34,509 nucleotides of DNA from Candidatus Aalborgiella aggregata (GCA_016705065.1 JADIYY010000006.1:1-34509); one strand, 5' to 3'; shown: positions 9,697 through 18,405, counted from the first letter of the stretch. Notes: a model not told the origin generated them from the letters alone. Program-made: numbers and translations.

Positions 9697-12036
9697 TCAG
9701 TGCACAAAGCCCATCCCGCGCGCTTCGCGAACTTCGGGTTTGATGCGGTGTTCGGCTTCTAGTTGGGTGAGGAATTCATCCGCGCTGAAGCCTTCGCCCA
9801 AAATGTCGATTTGGCGCTTGACGGCGGCGAAGTCGCCAGGGCACAGCACTTCTAATTTGGCCAAACGTGCTTTGAGTTCAGGCGTGAATTGGTCTGGCAC
9901 ACCGTTCAATGCTTCGGTCACAAACATGGTTTCGCGCTGCTCTTTGGTGAGCGGTTTGAATTTGATTTTGAAAGTGAAGCGACGCAATGCGGCTTGGTCG
10001 ATGCGGTCCAGCAAATTGGTGGTGCAGACAAAGATGCCTTTGAAGCGCTCCATGCCTTGCAGCATTTCGTTTACCTCGGTCACCTCGTAGCTGCGCTGTG
10101 CGCCACGGCGGTCTTGCAAAAAGCTGTCGGCTTCGTCCAAGAGCAGCACGGCGTTTTCGTCTTCCGCTTCTTTGAACATCGCCGCCATGTTTTGCTCGGT
10201 TTCGCCGACAAACTTGCTCATCAAATCGCTGGCTTGTTTGACGATGAGGGTTTTACCCAGCGACTTGGCAATGTGTTCGCCTAAAGCCGTTTTGCCGGTG
10301 CCGGGAGCGCCGTAAAAGCACAGTGTGCCGTGACCACGATCTTGCAGGGCTTTGACAATGCGTGGAATTTCAAAACGCGTTTCCACGTTCAGCATGTCCA
10401 AACTGTAAGCGGTGACCGACGTGCGAATTTTGCCGTTGTCCAACTTATTGCCCAATGCGGTGTCGGCATTTTTCAGTTGGCGCTCTATCAATGTTTCCAG
10501 CCCCATGTCTTCCGACTTGGCCAAGCCAGCAAAGCGCACAGCGGTGCGGATTTGCGCGGGCGTCAAACCTTTGCGTTCGGTGAGTTTGGCCACAAAGGTA
10601 TCGGCCACGTCCACGCCTTCCAGCGTTTTGCGGATGAGCTGTTCACGCGCACCGGGTGGCGGCGATTTCAGTTCCAAGTGGTAGGCAAAGCGGCGGCGAA
10701 ACGCGGGGTCGATTTGCTCAATGCGGTTGGTGATCCACACCGTGGGCACGGTGTTGGTTTCTAAAATTTGGTTCACCCAGGCTTTGCCACTCACGCTGTT
10801 GGACGTGTTGGGGTTGTGCGTCATTTGCTCTTGGCGCGCCATCATGCTGGCCGCGTCGGCGCTGATGGGCGGGAACACGTCTTCCACTTCGTCAAACATC
10901 AAGGCCACTTGCGCGCTGCCTTTTAAAAACACTTGCGCAATTTGCAGCGAACGGTAACGGTCGCGTCCGCTCAAGGAATTGCCATCACGGTCGGCGTATT
11001 CCACTTCGTACAAGTCGAGGCCTGCAGCTTGTGCCACCACTTTGGCCAGCTCGGTTTTGCCAGTGCCGGGTGGGCCGTACAGCAACACGTTCACGCCCTG
11101 CTCTTTGCGCTCAACTGCGTTGGCCAGCAAGTTGCATAGCACTTGCGCGTCTTCTGCCACGAATGAAAAGTCGTTCAACTGTAGCGCTGATTTGCTGGCG
11201 GGCTTGGTGAACACCGCCATCAACTCGCCTTGATTCTGGTACTCGCGCATCAGCACAGGAGGCAGTTTTTCGCTGACTTTCATCAGGTCCGACAAGTCGG
11301 TGATGCTGTGCTCAGAGATTAAATTTTCCACCATGCCTATGCGCTCAAGGCGCGAACCGGCACGCAGCGCTTCGGCTACTTCGCTGGCTTGCACACCTGC
11401 CACTTGGGCAATGGCGGCGTAGGCTTCGGGGGCGTTGTTGACTTTGAATTCCACCAACAGGCTGCGCAAGTCGCGCTGGTAGCGTGCCAGCGTGCCGTAC
11501 AACAGCAAAGCGCGTTCGGCTTTGTTCAGTTGCAACAGTTGACTCAAATCGGCAATGTTCTTTTCCACCAATGTGCTTTGCTTTTTCAGCGCATGGGTGA
11601 GCCAGTCGCCCGTGGCGGCCAACAATGCCAGCAAATCTTTGGGTTGGTCTTTGGCGTATTCGTCCAAATAAAAGAACAGCGTGCCCTCTTCGTACGCACC
11701 ACGCCATGTGCCGTGACGTTCGATGAATTCAGCGTCAGTCAGCGCCTCATGCCCGCGCCAAAACTCGTTGCCTTTGCAGCGGCGGTTTAAAAATTCACGC
11801 ACGCGTGTCAGCACATGCCCGGGCCACACCAAATGGCGCCCTGCCAAAGCCATCAAGCTGTTGATGTCGCGGCGAACGTTGAATTTAGGGCCTTGGTTGG
11901 CGGCCAGTGTCAGCACAAAGTGCGAGCACATCAGGTCCAGCACTGGCGCGTTGGCCAAGCCGGGAGAGAGCAGAAAAACTGCCTTGTCGCCAGATGAGTG
12001 AACCAAATCTTTTGCTGGTGTTGCACGCTTAACCAT
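9697..12036 (-). CDS. Double-AAA-domain ATPase
   Basis: A 779-residue protein with two AAA+ modules. Module 1 has Walker A GPPGTGKT (321-328), Walker B ALMFDE (378-383) and an arginine finger region DPAFRRRF (443-450). Module 2 has GAPGTGKT (576-583), VLLLDE (630-635), sensor CTTN (671-674) and DQAALRRF (680-687). The ~300-residue N-terminal part is helical and unrecognised. The frame extends upstream to 12213, but the start at 12036 (MVKRATPAK) is preferred because AGGAGG lies 10 bases before it, and the longer form would overlap the DedA gene. Related ATPases are Cdc48/Bcs1-like remodelers; the substrate is unknown. It is the last gene of the seven-gene minus-strand run. Confidence 0.85.
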   Translation of the reverse strand: MVKRATPAKDLVHSSGDKAVFLLSPGLANAPVLDLMCSHFVLTLAANQGPKFNVRRDINSLMALAGRHLVWPGHVLTRVREFLNRRCKGNEFWRGHEALTDAEFIERHGTWRGAYEEGTLFFYLDEYAKDQPKDLLALLAATGDWLTHALKKQSTLVEKNIADLSQLLQLNKAERALLLYGTLARYQRDLRSLLVEFKVNNAPEAYAAIAQVAGVQASEVAEALRAGSRLERIGMVENLISEHSITDLSDLMKVSEKLPPVLMREYQNQGELMAVFTKPASKSALQLNDFSFVAEDAQVLCNLLANAVERKEQGVNVLLYGPPGTGKTELAKVVAQAAGLDLYEVEYADRDGNSLSGRDRYRSLQIAQVFLKGSAQVALMFDEVEDVFPPISADAASMMARQEQMTHNPNTSNSVSGKAWVNQILETNTVPTVWITNRIEQIDPAFRRRFAYHLELKSPPPGAREQLIRKTLEGVDVADTFVAKLTERKGLTPAQIRTAVRFAGLAKSEDMGLETLIERQLKNADTALGNKLDNGKIRTSVTAYSLDMLNVETRFEIPRIVKALQDRGHGTLCFYGAPGTGKTALGEHIAKSLGKTLIVKQASDLMSKFVGETEQNMAAMFKEAEDENAVLLLDEADSFLQDRRGAQRSYEVTEVNEMLQGMERFKGIFVCTTNLLDRIDQAALRRFTFKIKFKPLTKEQRETMFVTEALNGVPDQFTPELKARLAKLEVLCPGDFAAVKRQIDILGEGFSADEFLTQLEAEHRIKPEVREARGMGFVH

Positions 12037-12046
12037 CGGTAGAAGC

Positions 12047-12052
12047 CCTCCT
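12047..12052 (-). promoter_or_regulatory. Consensus ribosome binding site AGGAGG for the AAA ATPase
   Basis: Perfect AGGAGG on the minus strand, 10 bases upstream of the ATG at 12036. It decides this start over the open frame reaching 12213. Confidence 0.7.
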
Positions 12053-12169
12053 AAAGAAGAATCCCATTCAAACGAACAGGACTGACCATAACGCATATGG
12101 CAGCCAGATGGAATACGCTCAAGCTGCTTTATTTTGAAATAGGGCGATAAGTGTGACGAAGTTGTGATT

Positions 12170-12760
12170 TCATTGGGCTTTGTGGTGTGATTTCCAAAGT
12201 CGCCATAAGCCATACCCAGCGATCAAGATGCCAATCAGCAAGCCTGTCACATCGCTTGCAATGGCGCTCAAGAATTCCCAGCTATCAGCAAATACTGCAC
12301 CCAATCCGCCAAATAGAATCACCCAAATCACCTCGCCCACAATGACGGCCACTGCAAAACGTATCCAAGCGAAACCAGTTGAGCCCGCAAGCAGGTTAAT
12401 CGGGAATGCAATCGGCGTGAATATAAAGCGACTTAAAAATACCGCCCAAAAGCCGCTGCGTGAGAAGCGGTCAGCAGCCCTTTGCCAAGCAGCGGTGGAA
12501 GTTAAGCGCTGTGGCAAGCGTGGCCCAGCCATTCGCCCCATGGCATACGAAGCAAAATCACCCAGAATAGCCGCAGCGATACCTATTAGGCCAGCTGAAA
12601 GCCAAGGCAATACACCTTGCTGCGCAAATGCGCCCGCTGCCAAAAGCAGCATGGTTGCGGGTAAGGGCACTCCCAAGGCAGCAAAAAAGAGCACCAAACC
12701 CAGCAACAAACTGCCATGATTGAGCAATCCAGTTAACAGCAGATCATTTAATTCGCTCAT
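12170..12760 (-). CDS. DedA family (SNARE-associated) membrane protein
   Basis: A 196-residue inner-membrane protein with four to five hydrophobic segments. It carries the DedA landmarks: an N-terminal re-entrant region LFFAALGVPLPATMLLLAAG, a GDFASYAMGRMAG loop (~67-79) and FLSRFIFTPIAFPINLLAGS (~109-128), the F.(S/G)RF.P.....AG motif. The family includes polyprenyl-phosphate and lipid transporters/scramblases. Its ATG overlaps the stop of the upstream gene (ATGA at 12757-12760), so the two are translationally coupled. Confidence 0.88.
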   Translation of the reverse strand: MSELNDLLLTGLLNHGSLLLGLVLFFAALGVPLPATMLLLAAGAFAQQGVLPWLSAGLIGIAAAILGDFASYAMGRMAGPRLPQRLTSTAAWQRAADRFSRSGFWAVFLSRFIFTPIAFPINLLAGSTGFAWIRFAVAVIVGEVIWVILFGGLGAVFADSWEFLSAIASDVTGLLIGILIAGYGLWRLWKSHHKAQ

Positions 12761-13110
12761 GGAGAGGGACGCTTGGTTTTTGCGCTATGGGCTTGAAGAA
12801 TCAGCGCCTCAACTTTGCGTCGACCAAGTACAGGGTCTTGTCCCGTCAGATTCAACCAATCCTTGAGACTGCGTTCCTCGAATCCGCTCTCAGGTAAGTC
12901 TAGCGCTTTGCGAATTTCTGCCTGTCGCACGCCGTACGTTTTTTCGATGTAGGGCAGAGTCATCCAACCTCGCAAAGTCTCTACTTGGACCTCTCCGCTG
13001 TTGATTCGCTGGACCAAGGTCCATTGGTGCCAGGTCTTAAAGGCAAAGAAGATGACCAGGCTTAAGCCTGCAATCAGTGCCAGTACAGAAGTCCAGCGCA
13101 CTCGGTTCAT
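12757..13110 (-). CDS. Small single-pass membrane protein of unknown function
   Basis: 117 residues. Residues ~6-26 form one transmembrane helix (WTSVLALIAGLSLVIFFAF). A soluble part follows with a helix-rich stretch MTLPYIEKTYGVRQAEIRKA that resembles a short DNA- or protein-binding helical domain, then ERSLKDWLNLTGQDPV. The C-terminus is basic. No named family is recognised. Its stop overlaps the dedA start, suggesting a partner role for the DedA protein. The start at 13110 gives the membrane segment at the N-terminus; the frame is open upstream but that part overlaps the phosphatase gene. Confidence 0.7.
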   Translation of the reverse strand: MNRVRWTSVLALIAGLSLVIFFAFKTWHQWTLVQRINSGEVQVETLRGWMTLPYIEKTYGVRQAEIRKALDLPESGFEERSLKDWLNLTGQDPVLGRRKVEALILQAHSAKTKRPSP

Positions 13111-13127
13111 AGTTGGATGAACCTGTT

Positions 13128-13793
13128 TCAGGCATGCGCTTCGTTCAGCGCGTCTTCTTCTAAATGCGATGTGTCGTTCCAGCTGACCATGCTGAAGGTG
13201 GTTGGAACCCATGACAAGCGGTTGATGACGGCGTTGCCCAAATTCCAATCGCGTTTGGCTTGAATCTCCAGCCCATTGGCGGCGCGGTACAACACGTCCA
13301 ACACGCCTCCATGCGCCACGATGGCAATTTGCTCGCCAGCGTGGCGTGCAGTGATGGCTTGGCTGGCGGTCAAAATGCGGTCGCGAAATTGGGTCAGCGA
13401 TTCGCCACCCTCTGGGGAAAAATGCGGGTCACGGGCGCGCCAGCGTGCGGACATTTCGGGGTGCTTGGCTTCAATTTCGGCATAGGACATGCCTTCAAAA
13501 AAGCCAAAGCCGCGTTCGCGCAAACCTTCGTCGGTGATGACTGGGAAACCGATGGCTTTGGAGATGGCCAATGCTGTGTCATACGCGCGCCATAAATCGC
13601 TGCTGTAAATGGCGGTGATCGGGTCGTGCCGATGACGCTTGGCCAATGCCGCGCCCAAGCGAGCGGCTTGTTCATGGCCTTTGTCATTCAAGCAAATGTT
13701 CAGGTTGCCTTGAATGCGGGTTTCCACATTCCATTCGGTTTCGCCGTGGCGCAAGGCATACAGGCGTGTGGCGGGGAATTTGTTGTTATTCAT
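13128..13793 (-). CDS. Histidine phosphatase (phosphoglycerate mutase-like)
   Basis: A 221-residue member of the histidine phosphatase superfamily. RLYALRHGETEWN (10-22) holds the phospho-accepting H16 with R15. Also visible are YSSDLWRAYDTA (~63-74, second arginine), GLRERGFGFFEGM (catalytic acid Glu) and IAIVAHGGVLDVLYRA (second histidine). Relatives act on sugar phosphates, cobalamin intermediates or nucleotide phosphates; sequence alone does not choose between true cofactor-dependent mutase and a phosphatase, but the length and lack of the mutase insert favour phosphatase. It lies 25 bases after ttcA and 17 bases before the next gene. Confidence 0.88.
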   Translation of the reverse strand: MNNNKFPATRLYALRHGETEWNVETRIQGNLNICLNDKGHEQAARLGAALAKRHRHDPITAIYSSDLWRAYDTALAISKAIGFPVITDEGLRERGFGFFEGMSYAEIEAKHPEMSARWRARDPHFSPEGGESLTQFRDRILTASQAITARHAGEQIAIVAHGGVLDVLYRAANGLEIQAKRDWNLGNAVINRLSWVPTTFSMVSWNDTSHLEEDALNEAHA

Positions 13794-13818
13794 AAATGGC
13801 TGTGTGTCAGGTTATGCG

Positions 13819-14581
13819 TCATAAACGAACGACTTGTATTTCAGGAATAGATGTGGGCGACGCTGATGGAAATTCATCAGCGTCAAAAGCTTTGTCGCCT
13901 TCGGGGTCGGCCACGCCGGTGGCTTGGATGGCTTTGAAGTTGTGATGTCTGTGGTCCATCAAATGCGAGGGCACCACGTGTTGTATGGCGCTGAACATGT
14001 TTTCAATGCGTCCTGGGTATTTGGCTTGCCACTCGCGCAGCATGTTGCCCACCTGCACGCGTTGCAGGTTTTCTTGGCTGCCGCACAAGCTGCACGGAAT
14101 GATGGGGTGCTGCTGCTGTGTTGACCAGCGCACAATGTCTTTTTCGTTCACATACGCCATGGGGCGAATGACCACGTGTTTGCCGGTGTCGCTCACCAAT
14201 TTGGCCGGCATGCCTTTGAGTCGGCCGCCATGAAACATGTTCAACATGAAGGTTTGCAACATGTCGTCGCGGTGGTGTCCCAACGCAATTTTGGTGGCGC
14301 CCAACTCTTCCGCCACAGCGTTGCTGCATTTTGATCAGCAAGTCCAGCATGGTGAAGCTGTCTTTGCCGCCCGACAGGCACACCATCACCTTGTCGCCCG
14401 CTTCAATCATGTTGTAGTCCACAATCGCTTGACCGACGTTGCGGCACAGGCGTTTTTCTAACTTGTGGCTTTCGCGTTCGATTTTTTTAGCTGCTTTTTT
14501 ATCTGCAGCAATCTGTGCATCGTCGCTGTCTTCGGCTACATCGTCTATCCAAGCCTTTGCCATATTTGTCATGTTTACCAT
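13819..14581 (-). pseudogene. ttcA: tRNA 2-thiocytidine synthetase TtcA with an internal deletion
   Basis: TtcA thiolates C32 of certain tRNAs using an [4Fe-4S] cluster. The N-terminal part has RNVGQAIVDYNMIEAGDKVM and the PP-loop SGGKDSFTMLDLLIKMQQ. The C-terminal part resumes out of frame at ~14325 as AVAEELGATKIALGHHRDDM and runs through MPAKLVSDTGKHVVIRPMAY, IIPCSLCGSQENLQRVQV and YPGRIENMFSAI to 13819. Between these parts about 65 residues of the family are absent, including the CSLCSRLRRG segment that supplies two cluster cysteines. If real, the gene is inactive. The start overlaps the folB stop. Confidence 0.85.
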
Positions 14582-14960
14582 TTTCCAGTCTCCATGCGAA
14601 TGGCCACTTCGCAGTCGTCAAAAATTTCCAATTTGGCAATTTTCACCCGCACACCCAGCACGCCGGGCAGTTGCATCAGGCGGTGGCTGAGTTTGCCGAT
14701 CAGGCTTTCCAGCAAATTCACGTGCTCTGCCGTGCATTCGTTGATGATGATTTGGCGCACCTTGCGGTAGTCCAGCACGTGCGAAATATCGTCATCGTGG
14801 GGCAGCAGTGGTTGCTGACCTTGGTTCAATTCAGCATCCACCTGAATCGGTTGCGGTGAGGTTTTTCGTGCTCCAAAATACCCAAGTTCGCATCAAAGCG
14901 CAAACCAGTGAGGGTCAAAATTTGCAAGCCACGGGTGGTGGTGTTTGTGTTCATGGGCAT
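14575..14960 (-). CDS. folB: Dihydroneopterin aldolase FolB (one frameshift)
   Basis: Folate-pathway aldolase/epimerase. The N-terminus reads MNTNTTTRGLQILTLTGLRF, DANLGILEHEKPHRN. A missing C in a C run near 14856 then breaks the frame before PIQVDAELNQ. The rest is in one frame: SHVLDYRKVRQIIINECTAEHVNLLE (the substrate Glu lies in TAEHVNLLE) and VRVKIAKLEIFDDCEVAIRME. Corrected length is ~125-127 residues, normal for the family. The start is either 14960 or 14954. It lies 18 bases after the SDR gene, whose product may be a pteridine reductase, and overlaps ttcA. Confidence 0.87.
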
Positions 14961-14978
14961 GTTGGAGGCGCTTTATGT

Positions 14979-15851
14979 TTAGGTGTGTTCGTTCGGCTTC
15001 ATCATGGAGAAATCACGCTCAAAGCGCATCAAATGCTGGCCGCCATCGACCAAAATGGTGGTGCCAGTGATGGATTGGTTTTCCAGCGCAAAGCGCACCG
15101 TGTTGGCCACATCACCTGCCGTGGACGATTGACCCAATGGCGAGAGTTTGTGCATGGCGGTAAATTCGGCCTCGGTCAAATGTGTGCTGGTCAAGGTCAA
15201 GCCAGGCGCTACACCCACCACGCGCATTTTGGGTGCCAGTGCCATGGCCAGCATGGTGTTGGCAGCTTCTAGCGCGGCTTTGCTCAGGGTGTAGCTGAAA
15301 AAGTCCGGGTTTTGGTTCCACAGTTTTTGGTCCAGCATGTTGACCACAACGCCACGCGGCGTTGTTAATGCTTCGCCTTTTGCGGAACCATCGCCTGCGA
15401 TTTGGCGCTGTTCAATGTGCGCGTGCAAGGCTTGCGCCAGCAAAATGGCCGCGCCGGTGTTGCTGGACATGTGCTTTTGCAGGGTGCTGTAGCTGAAGCT
15501 TTGGGCGCTGTCGTATTCAAACGCTGCCGCGCTGTTGACGACAGCATCCAAGCGTCCAAAGTGCTGGATAACGCTGGGCACCAGTGCGCGGGTGGCGGCT
15601 TCGTCAGCCAAATCGCATTGGAATATATGATGTTTTTGGCCTGTAGCCGGTGTATTTGTTGCCAAGTCTGCTATGGTATTCATAGCATCTTGCTTGCTGG
15701 AACGGTAATGCACCGCCACTTGCCAGCCGTGTTTGGCCAAGGTTAAAGCAATCTCCCGCCCCAAACGCTTGGCAGCGCCCGTCACCAAAACGACGGGTGC
15801 GCTTAGATTGGCAGTTGGGTTGGGCTCTGAGTGCGAAGACATGCAGGACAA
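14979..15851 (-). CDS. SDR-family oxidoreductase, probable pteridine reductase-like
   Basis: A 290-residue Rossmann-fold reductase. VVLVTGAAKRLGREIA (~20-35) is the nucleotide motif in the TGxxxRLG form typical of PTR1-type pteridine reductases; the following HYRSS favours NADPH. DAVVNSAAAFEYDS is the NAG-like segment. YTLSKAALEAAN carries the catalytic Tyr-x-x-x-Lys, and VAPGLTLTS the PG motif. Location beside folB supports a pterin substrate, which remains inference. Codons for about DAMNTIADLATNTPATGQK lie inside a copy of the dispersed repeat (15631-15690). The start is at 15851 or 15842; the divergent MidA-like gene begins 24 bases away. Confidence 0.85.
   Translation of the reverse strand: MSCMSSHSEPNPTANLSAPVVLVTGAAKRLGREIALTLAKHGWQVAVHYRSSKQDAMNTIADLATNTPATGQKHHIFQCDLADEAATRALVPSVIQHFGRLDAVVNSAAAFEYDSAQSFSYSTLQKHMSSNTGAAILLAQALHAHIEQRQIAGDGSAKGEALTTPRGVVVNMLDQKLWNQNPDFFSYTLSKAALEAANTMLAMALAPKMRVVGVAPGLTLTSTHLTEAEFTAMHKLSPLGQSSTAGDVANTVRFALENQSITGTTILVDGGQHLMRFERDFSMMKPNEHT
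15631..15690 (-). repeat. Dispersed repeat, copy D, inside the SDR coding region
   Basis: TGTTTTTGGCCTGTAGCCGG aligns without gaps to the start of copy E (21701). The rest follows, with 41 of 60 positions identical overall. The terminal hairpin is preserved as GCTATG-GTATT-CATAGC. The copy is in frame and contributes about 20 residues between the second beta strand and the DLAD segment of the Rossmann fold. Confidence 0.7.
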
Positions 15852-15875
15852 TAGCGTTAGTTTGAAAATTGATCA

Positions 15876-17039
15876 GTGAATACCCCTATTTTAACGATGC
15901 ACCCCGAAAGAACGCAGACAGCCATGCAAACCCACATTGAAACAGCCATCAAGCAAGCGGGCGGCTGGCTGCCGTTTGACGCCTTCATGGCGCAGGCTTT
16001 GTATGCGCCAGGCTTGGGGTATTACGCCAATGATTTGCGCAAATTTGGCACATTGCCCAGCGGTGATGCGGCCAGCAGCAGCGATTTTGTCACCGCGCCC
16101 GAGCTCACACCCTTGTTTGGGCAGGCTTTGGCCAAGCAAGTTGCGCAGGCTTTGCAACACACGGGCACCACCGAAATATGGGAGTTTGGGGCGGGCTCTG
16201 GGGCGCTGGCAGAGCAGGTTTTGACGGCCTTGCAGGCAATGGGGCAATCAATCAGCCGCTACACCATTGTCGATTTGTCTGGCACTTTGCGGCAACGCCA
16301 GCAAGAACGCTTGGCTGCATTTGGTGACACTGTGCACTGGGTCAACGAGCTACCCGACAGCATGCAAGGTGTGGTGGTCGGCAACGAGGTGCTGGACGCC
16401 ATGCCGGTTAAATTGTTGGCACGTGTCAATGGTGAATGGTTTGAACGCGGTGTCGTACAGAAACAGATAGAAATCAAAGATCAAAACACTTTCGCCTGGC
16501 AAGACCGACCTACCGAATTAAGGCCGCCAGTCGAGGTGCTCGGTGCGCATGATTACCTCACCGAAATCCACCCGCAGGCCGAAGCTTTCATGCGCACACT
16601 GGCGCAAAAGCTGCTGGCGAACCCACACAGCAAAGGTGCTGTGTTCTTGATTGATTATGGCTTCCTGAGAGTGAGTACTACCATCCACAACGCCACATGG
16701 GCACCGTGATGTGCCATTTGGCGCACCAAGCTGATGGCGACCCGCTGGTGCAAGTCGGGCAAAAAGACATCACCGCGCACGTCAATTTCACAGGCATTGC
16801 GCTGGCCGCGCAAGACATGGGGCTTGAACTGTTTGGGCTACACCAGCCAAGGGCGTTTTTTGCTGAACTGCGGTTTGCCAGAGATGATGGCCAACGCCGA
16901 TTTGAAAAACCGCAGCCACGCCATGAAGCTCATCAACGAACACGAAATGGGCGAACTGTTCAAGGTGATTGGCTTTTGCGCCGGCGATGTGTGGGACGCA
17001 ATGGGCTTTAGCGCGGGCGACAGGACGCACACCTTATGA
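15876..17039 (+). CDS. MidA/NDUFAF7-like SAM-dependent methyltransferase (two frameshifts)
   Basis: COG1565-type class I methyltransferase; the mitochondrial relative methylates an arginine of complex I, but the bacterial role is unclear. Visible features are AGGWLPFDAFMAQALYAPGLGYY (N-terminal signature), DFVTAPELTPLFG, IWEFGAGSGALAEQVL (SAM motif I) and VVVGNEVLDAMPVKLL. A missing C near 16667 and an extra G near 16832 split the C-terminal third. Corrected, it reads LIDYGFPESEYYHPQRHMGT, AHVNFTGIALAAQ and GRFLLNCGLPEM, ending at 17039. Total ~387 residues, normal. The start is GTG at 15876 or ATG at 15897. The stop overlaps the next gene. Confidence 0.85.
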
Positions 17040-17259
17040 TGTTCCGCTGGGTGCTGTTTGTATTTTGGCTTTGATTTTTTTAAGCTGGCTGTTTTCAAAA
17101 CGCTTGCCCTGGCTAGAGAAATTGGGTTTGACTTCGTTCAACAGCAGCTTGGACTTCAAAATCTTAGGCAAACAATTTCGCATACCCATCACACTGGCCG
17201 CCGTGCTGGCCACAGTGTTGTTTGTGCTTGGGCAGTGGCTCTATCAATGGTACATGTGA
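17036..17259 (+). CDS. DUF2905 small membrane protein (frameshifted)
   Basis: About 74 residues. It starts MMFRWVLF at 17036, overlapping the previous stop (ATGA). A slip near 17058 breaks the frame, then ALIFLSWLFSKRLPWLEKLG and FKILGKQFRIPITLAAVLAT follow, ending with a hydrophobic segment. This matches the DUF2905 layout: an N-terminal helix, a PWLxKLGLG linker, an FKILGK-type middle and a C-terminal helix. Function unknown. The stop overlaps the ROK start in TGATG. Confidence 0.75.
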
Positions 17260-18236
17260 TGTCATCTGCATTTTCAACATTGACAGACTGGGTAGCTTGT
17301 GTGGATGTGGGGGCAAGCAAAATCGCAGTGAGTTTGGCCAATGCCCAAGGCTTTCATGCCAAGCGCATTGAAGCCACGGTATTGACTGGGGACAACAATG
17401 CGGTGGCAGAGCAAATCATTCGCATGGTGCGGCAAGGTTGTGAACAGCTTGGTTTGCAAACCCACGACATTGCGGCCATCGGTATTTCAAGTTGTGGACC
17501 TTTTGTGCTGCAACACGGCAAGATCGAATTGGCGGCACCCAATGTCTGCGGTGGTTTGGCCGGTGAAAAAAGAGGCTTGCCCAATAATTGGCAAAGCGCA
17601 TTGTTAGAAGCACCGCTGTGCGCTGCCTTTGGGAACGCCCGCGTTCGCATTGTCAATGACGCTGTTGCGGCACTGGAAGCCGAACGCCGTTGGGGCGCTT
17701 TGCAAAACGATGGCACAGCATTGGCCCATTGTGCTTACGTCACCTGGAGCACAGGTATTGGTACAGGACTGTGCGTGGATGGCCATGTTTTGTTGGGTAA
17801 AAACGGCAACGCGGGTCACGCTGGGCACATGTTTGTGAGCAGCAAAACCGAAGGCTTGTGTGGCTGGGGCAATGTGGGCGATGTTGAGGGTTTGGTGGCA
17901 GGCAATGCCATGCCGCGCCGTTATGCCAAGCATGGCTACACCGATTCAGCTTCTTTATTAATAGCAGCTCAGGCTGGTAATACAACTGCTGTAGCCATCA
18001 TCGATGCCATTTGTGAAGACATGGGGCGGATGCTGTACAACCTCATCGTCACCTTGGATTTGGAGCGCATCAGCTTGGGCGGCAGTGTGTTTTGGCACCA
18101 CAGGGATTTTCTATTACCCAAACTCCAAGCCCAGATAGTTGGCAAAATTCCGGCTCTGACTCAGGGTTGCGACATCGTGCCAGCAGGATTGGGCGAGCAC
18201 GTGGGCGATTGGGCTGCGCTAGCCTTGGTGGTTTAA
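17259..18236 (+). CDS. ROK-family sugar kinase-like protein lacking most of the Cys motif
   Basis: 325 residues of the ROK (repressor/ORF/kinase) fold without the DNA-binding domain. WVACVDVGASKIAVSLAN is the N-terminal phosphate loop. Also seen are VRIVNDAVAALEAE (catalytic Asp), VTWSTGIGTGLCVDGHVLLG (the STGIG.G motif) and GNAGHAGHMFV. The usual zinc motif C-x-C-G-x-x-G-C-x-E is reduced to LCGWGNVGDVE, with only one cysteine. SLGGSVFW is the C-terminal ATP motif. The substrate is probably a hexose or amino sugar but cannot be fixed. It is translationally coupled to DUF2905. Around 17945-17990 the DNA resembles the dispersed repeat weakly. Confidence 0.8.
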   Translation: MSSAFSTLTDWVACVDVGASKIAVSLANAQGFHAKRIEATVLTGDNNAVAEQIIRMVRQGCEQLGLQTHDIAAIGISSCGPFVLQHGKIELAAPNVCGGLAGEKRGLPNNWQSALLEAPLCAAFGNARVRIVNDAVAALEAERRWGALQNDGTALAHCAYVTWSTGIGTGLCVDGHVLLGKNGNAGHAGHMFVSSKTEGLCGWGNVGDVEGLVAGNAMPRRYAKHGYTDSASLLIAAQAGNTTAVAIIDAICEDMGRMLYNLIVTLDLERISLGGSVFWHHRDFLLPKLQAQIVGKIPALTQGCDIVPAGLGEHVGDWAALALVV

Positions 18237-18405
18237 GCTGGTCTTTTACCATTGAAGCGAGTAAACTGCGCTCCATGCAAATCCAGACTTTGATCATGGG
18301 TGTTCATTTGGCCAGAAGTACGCGGGGGCAAGCGTGCTCGCCACCGCGTGTGTAAACGCTGGTTTTTGATTCACTTATTTTCAATCTATTTTTTCTGGAG
18401 GCTTT

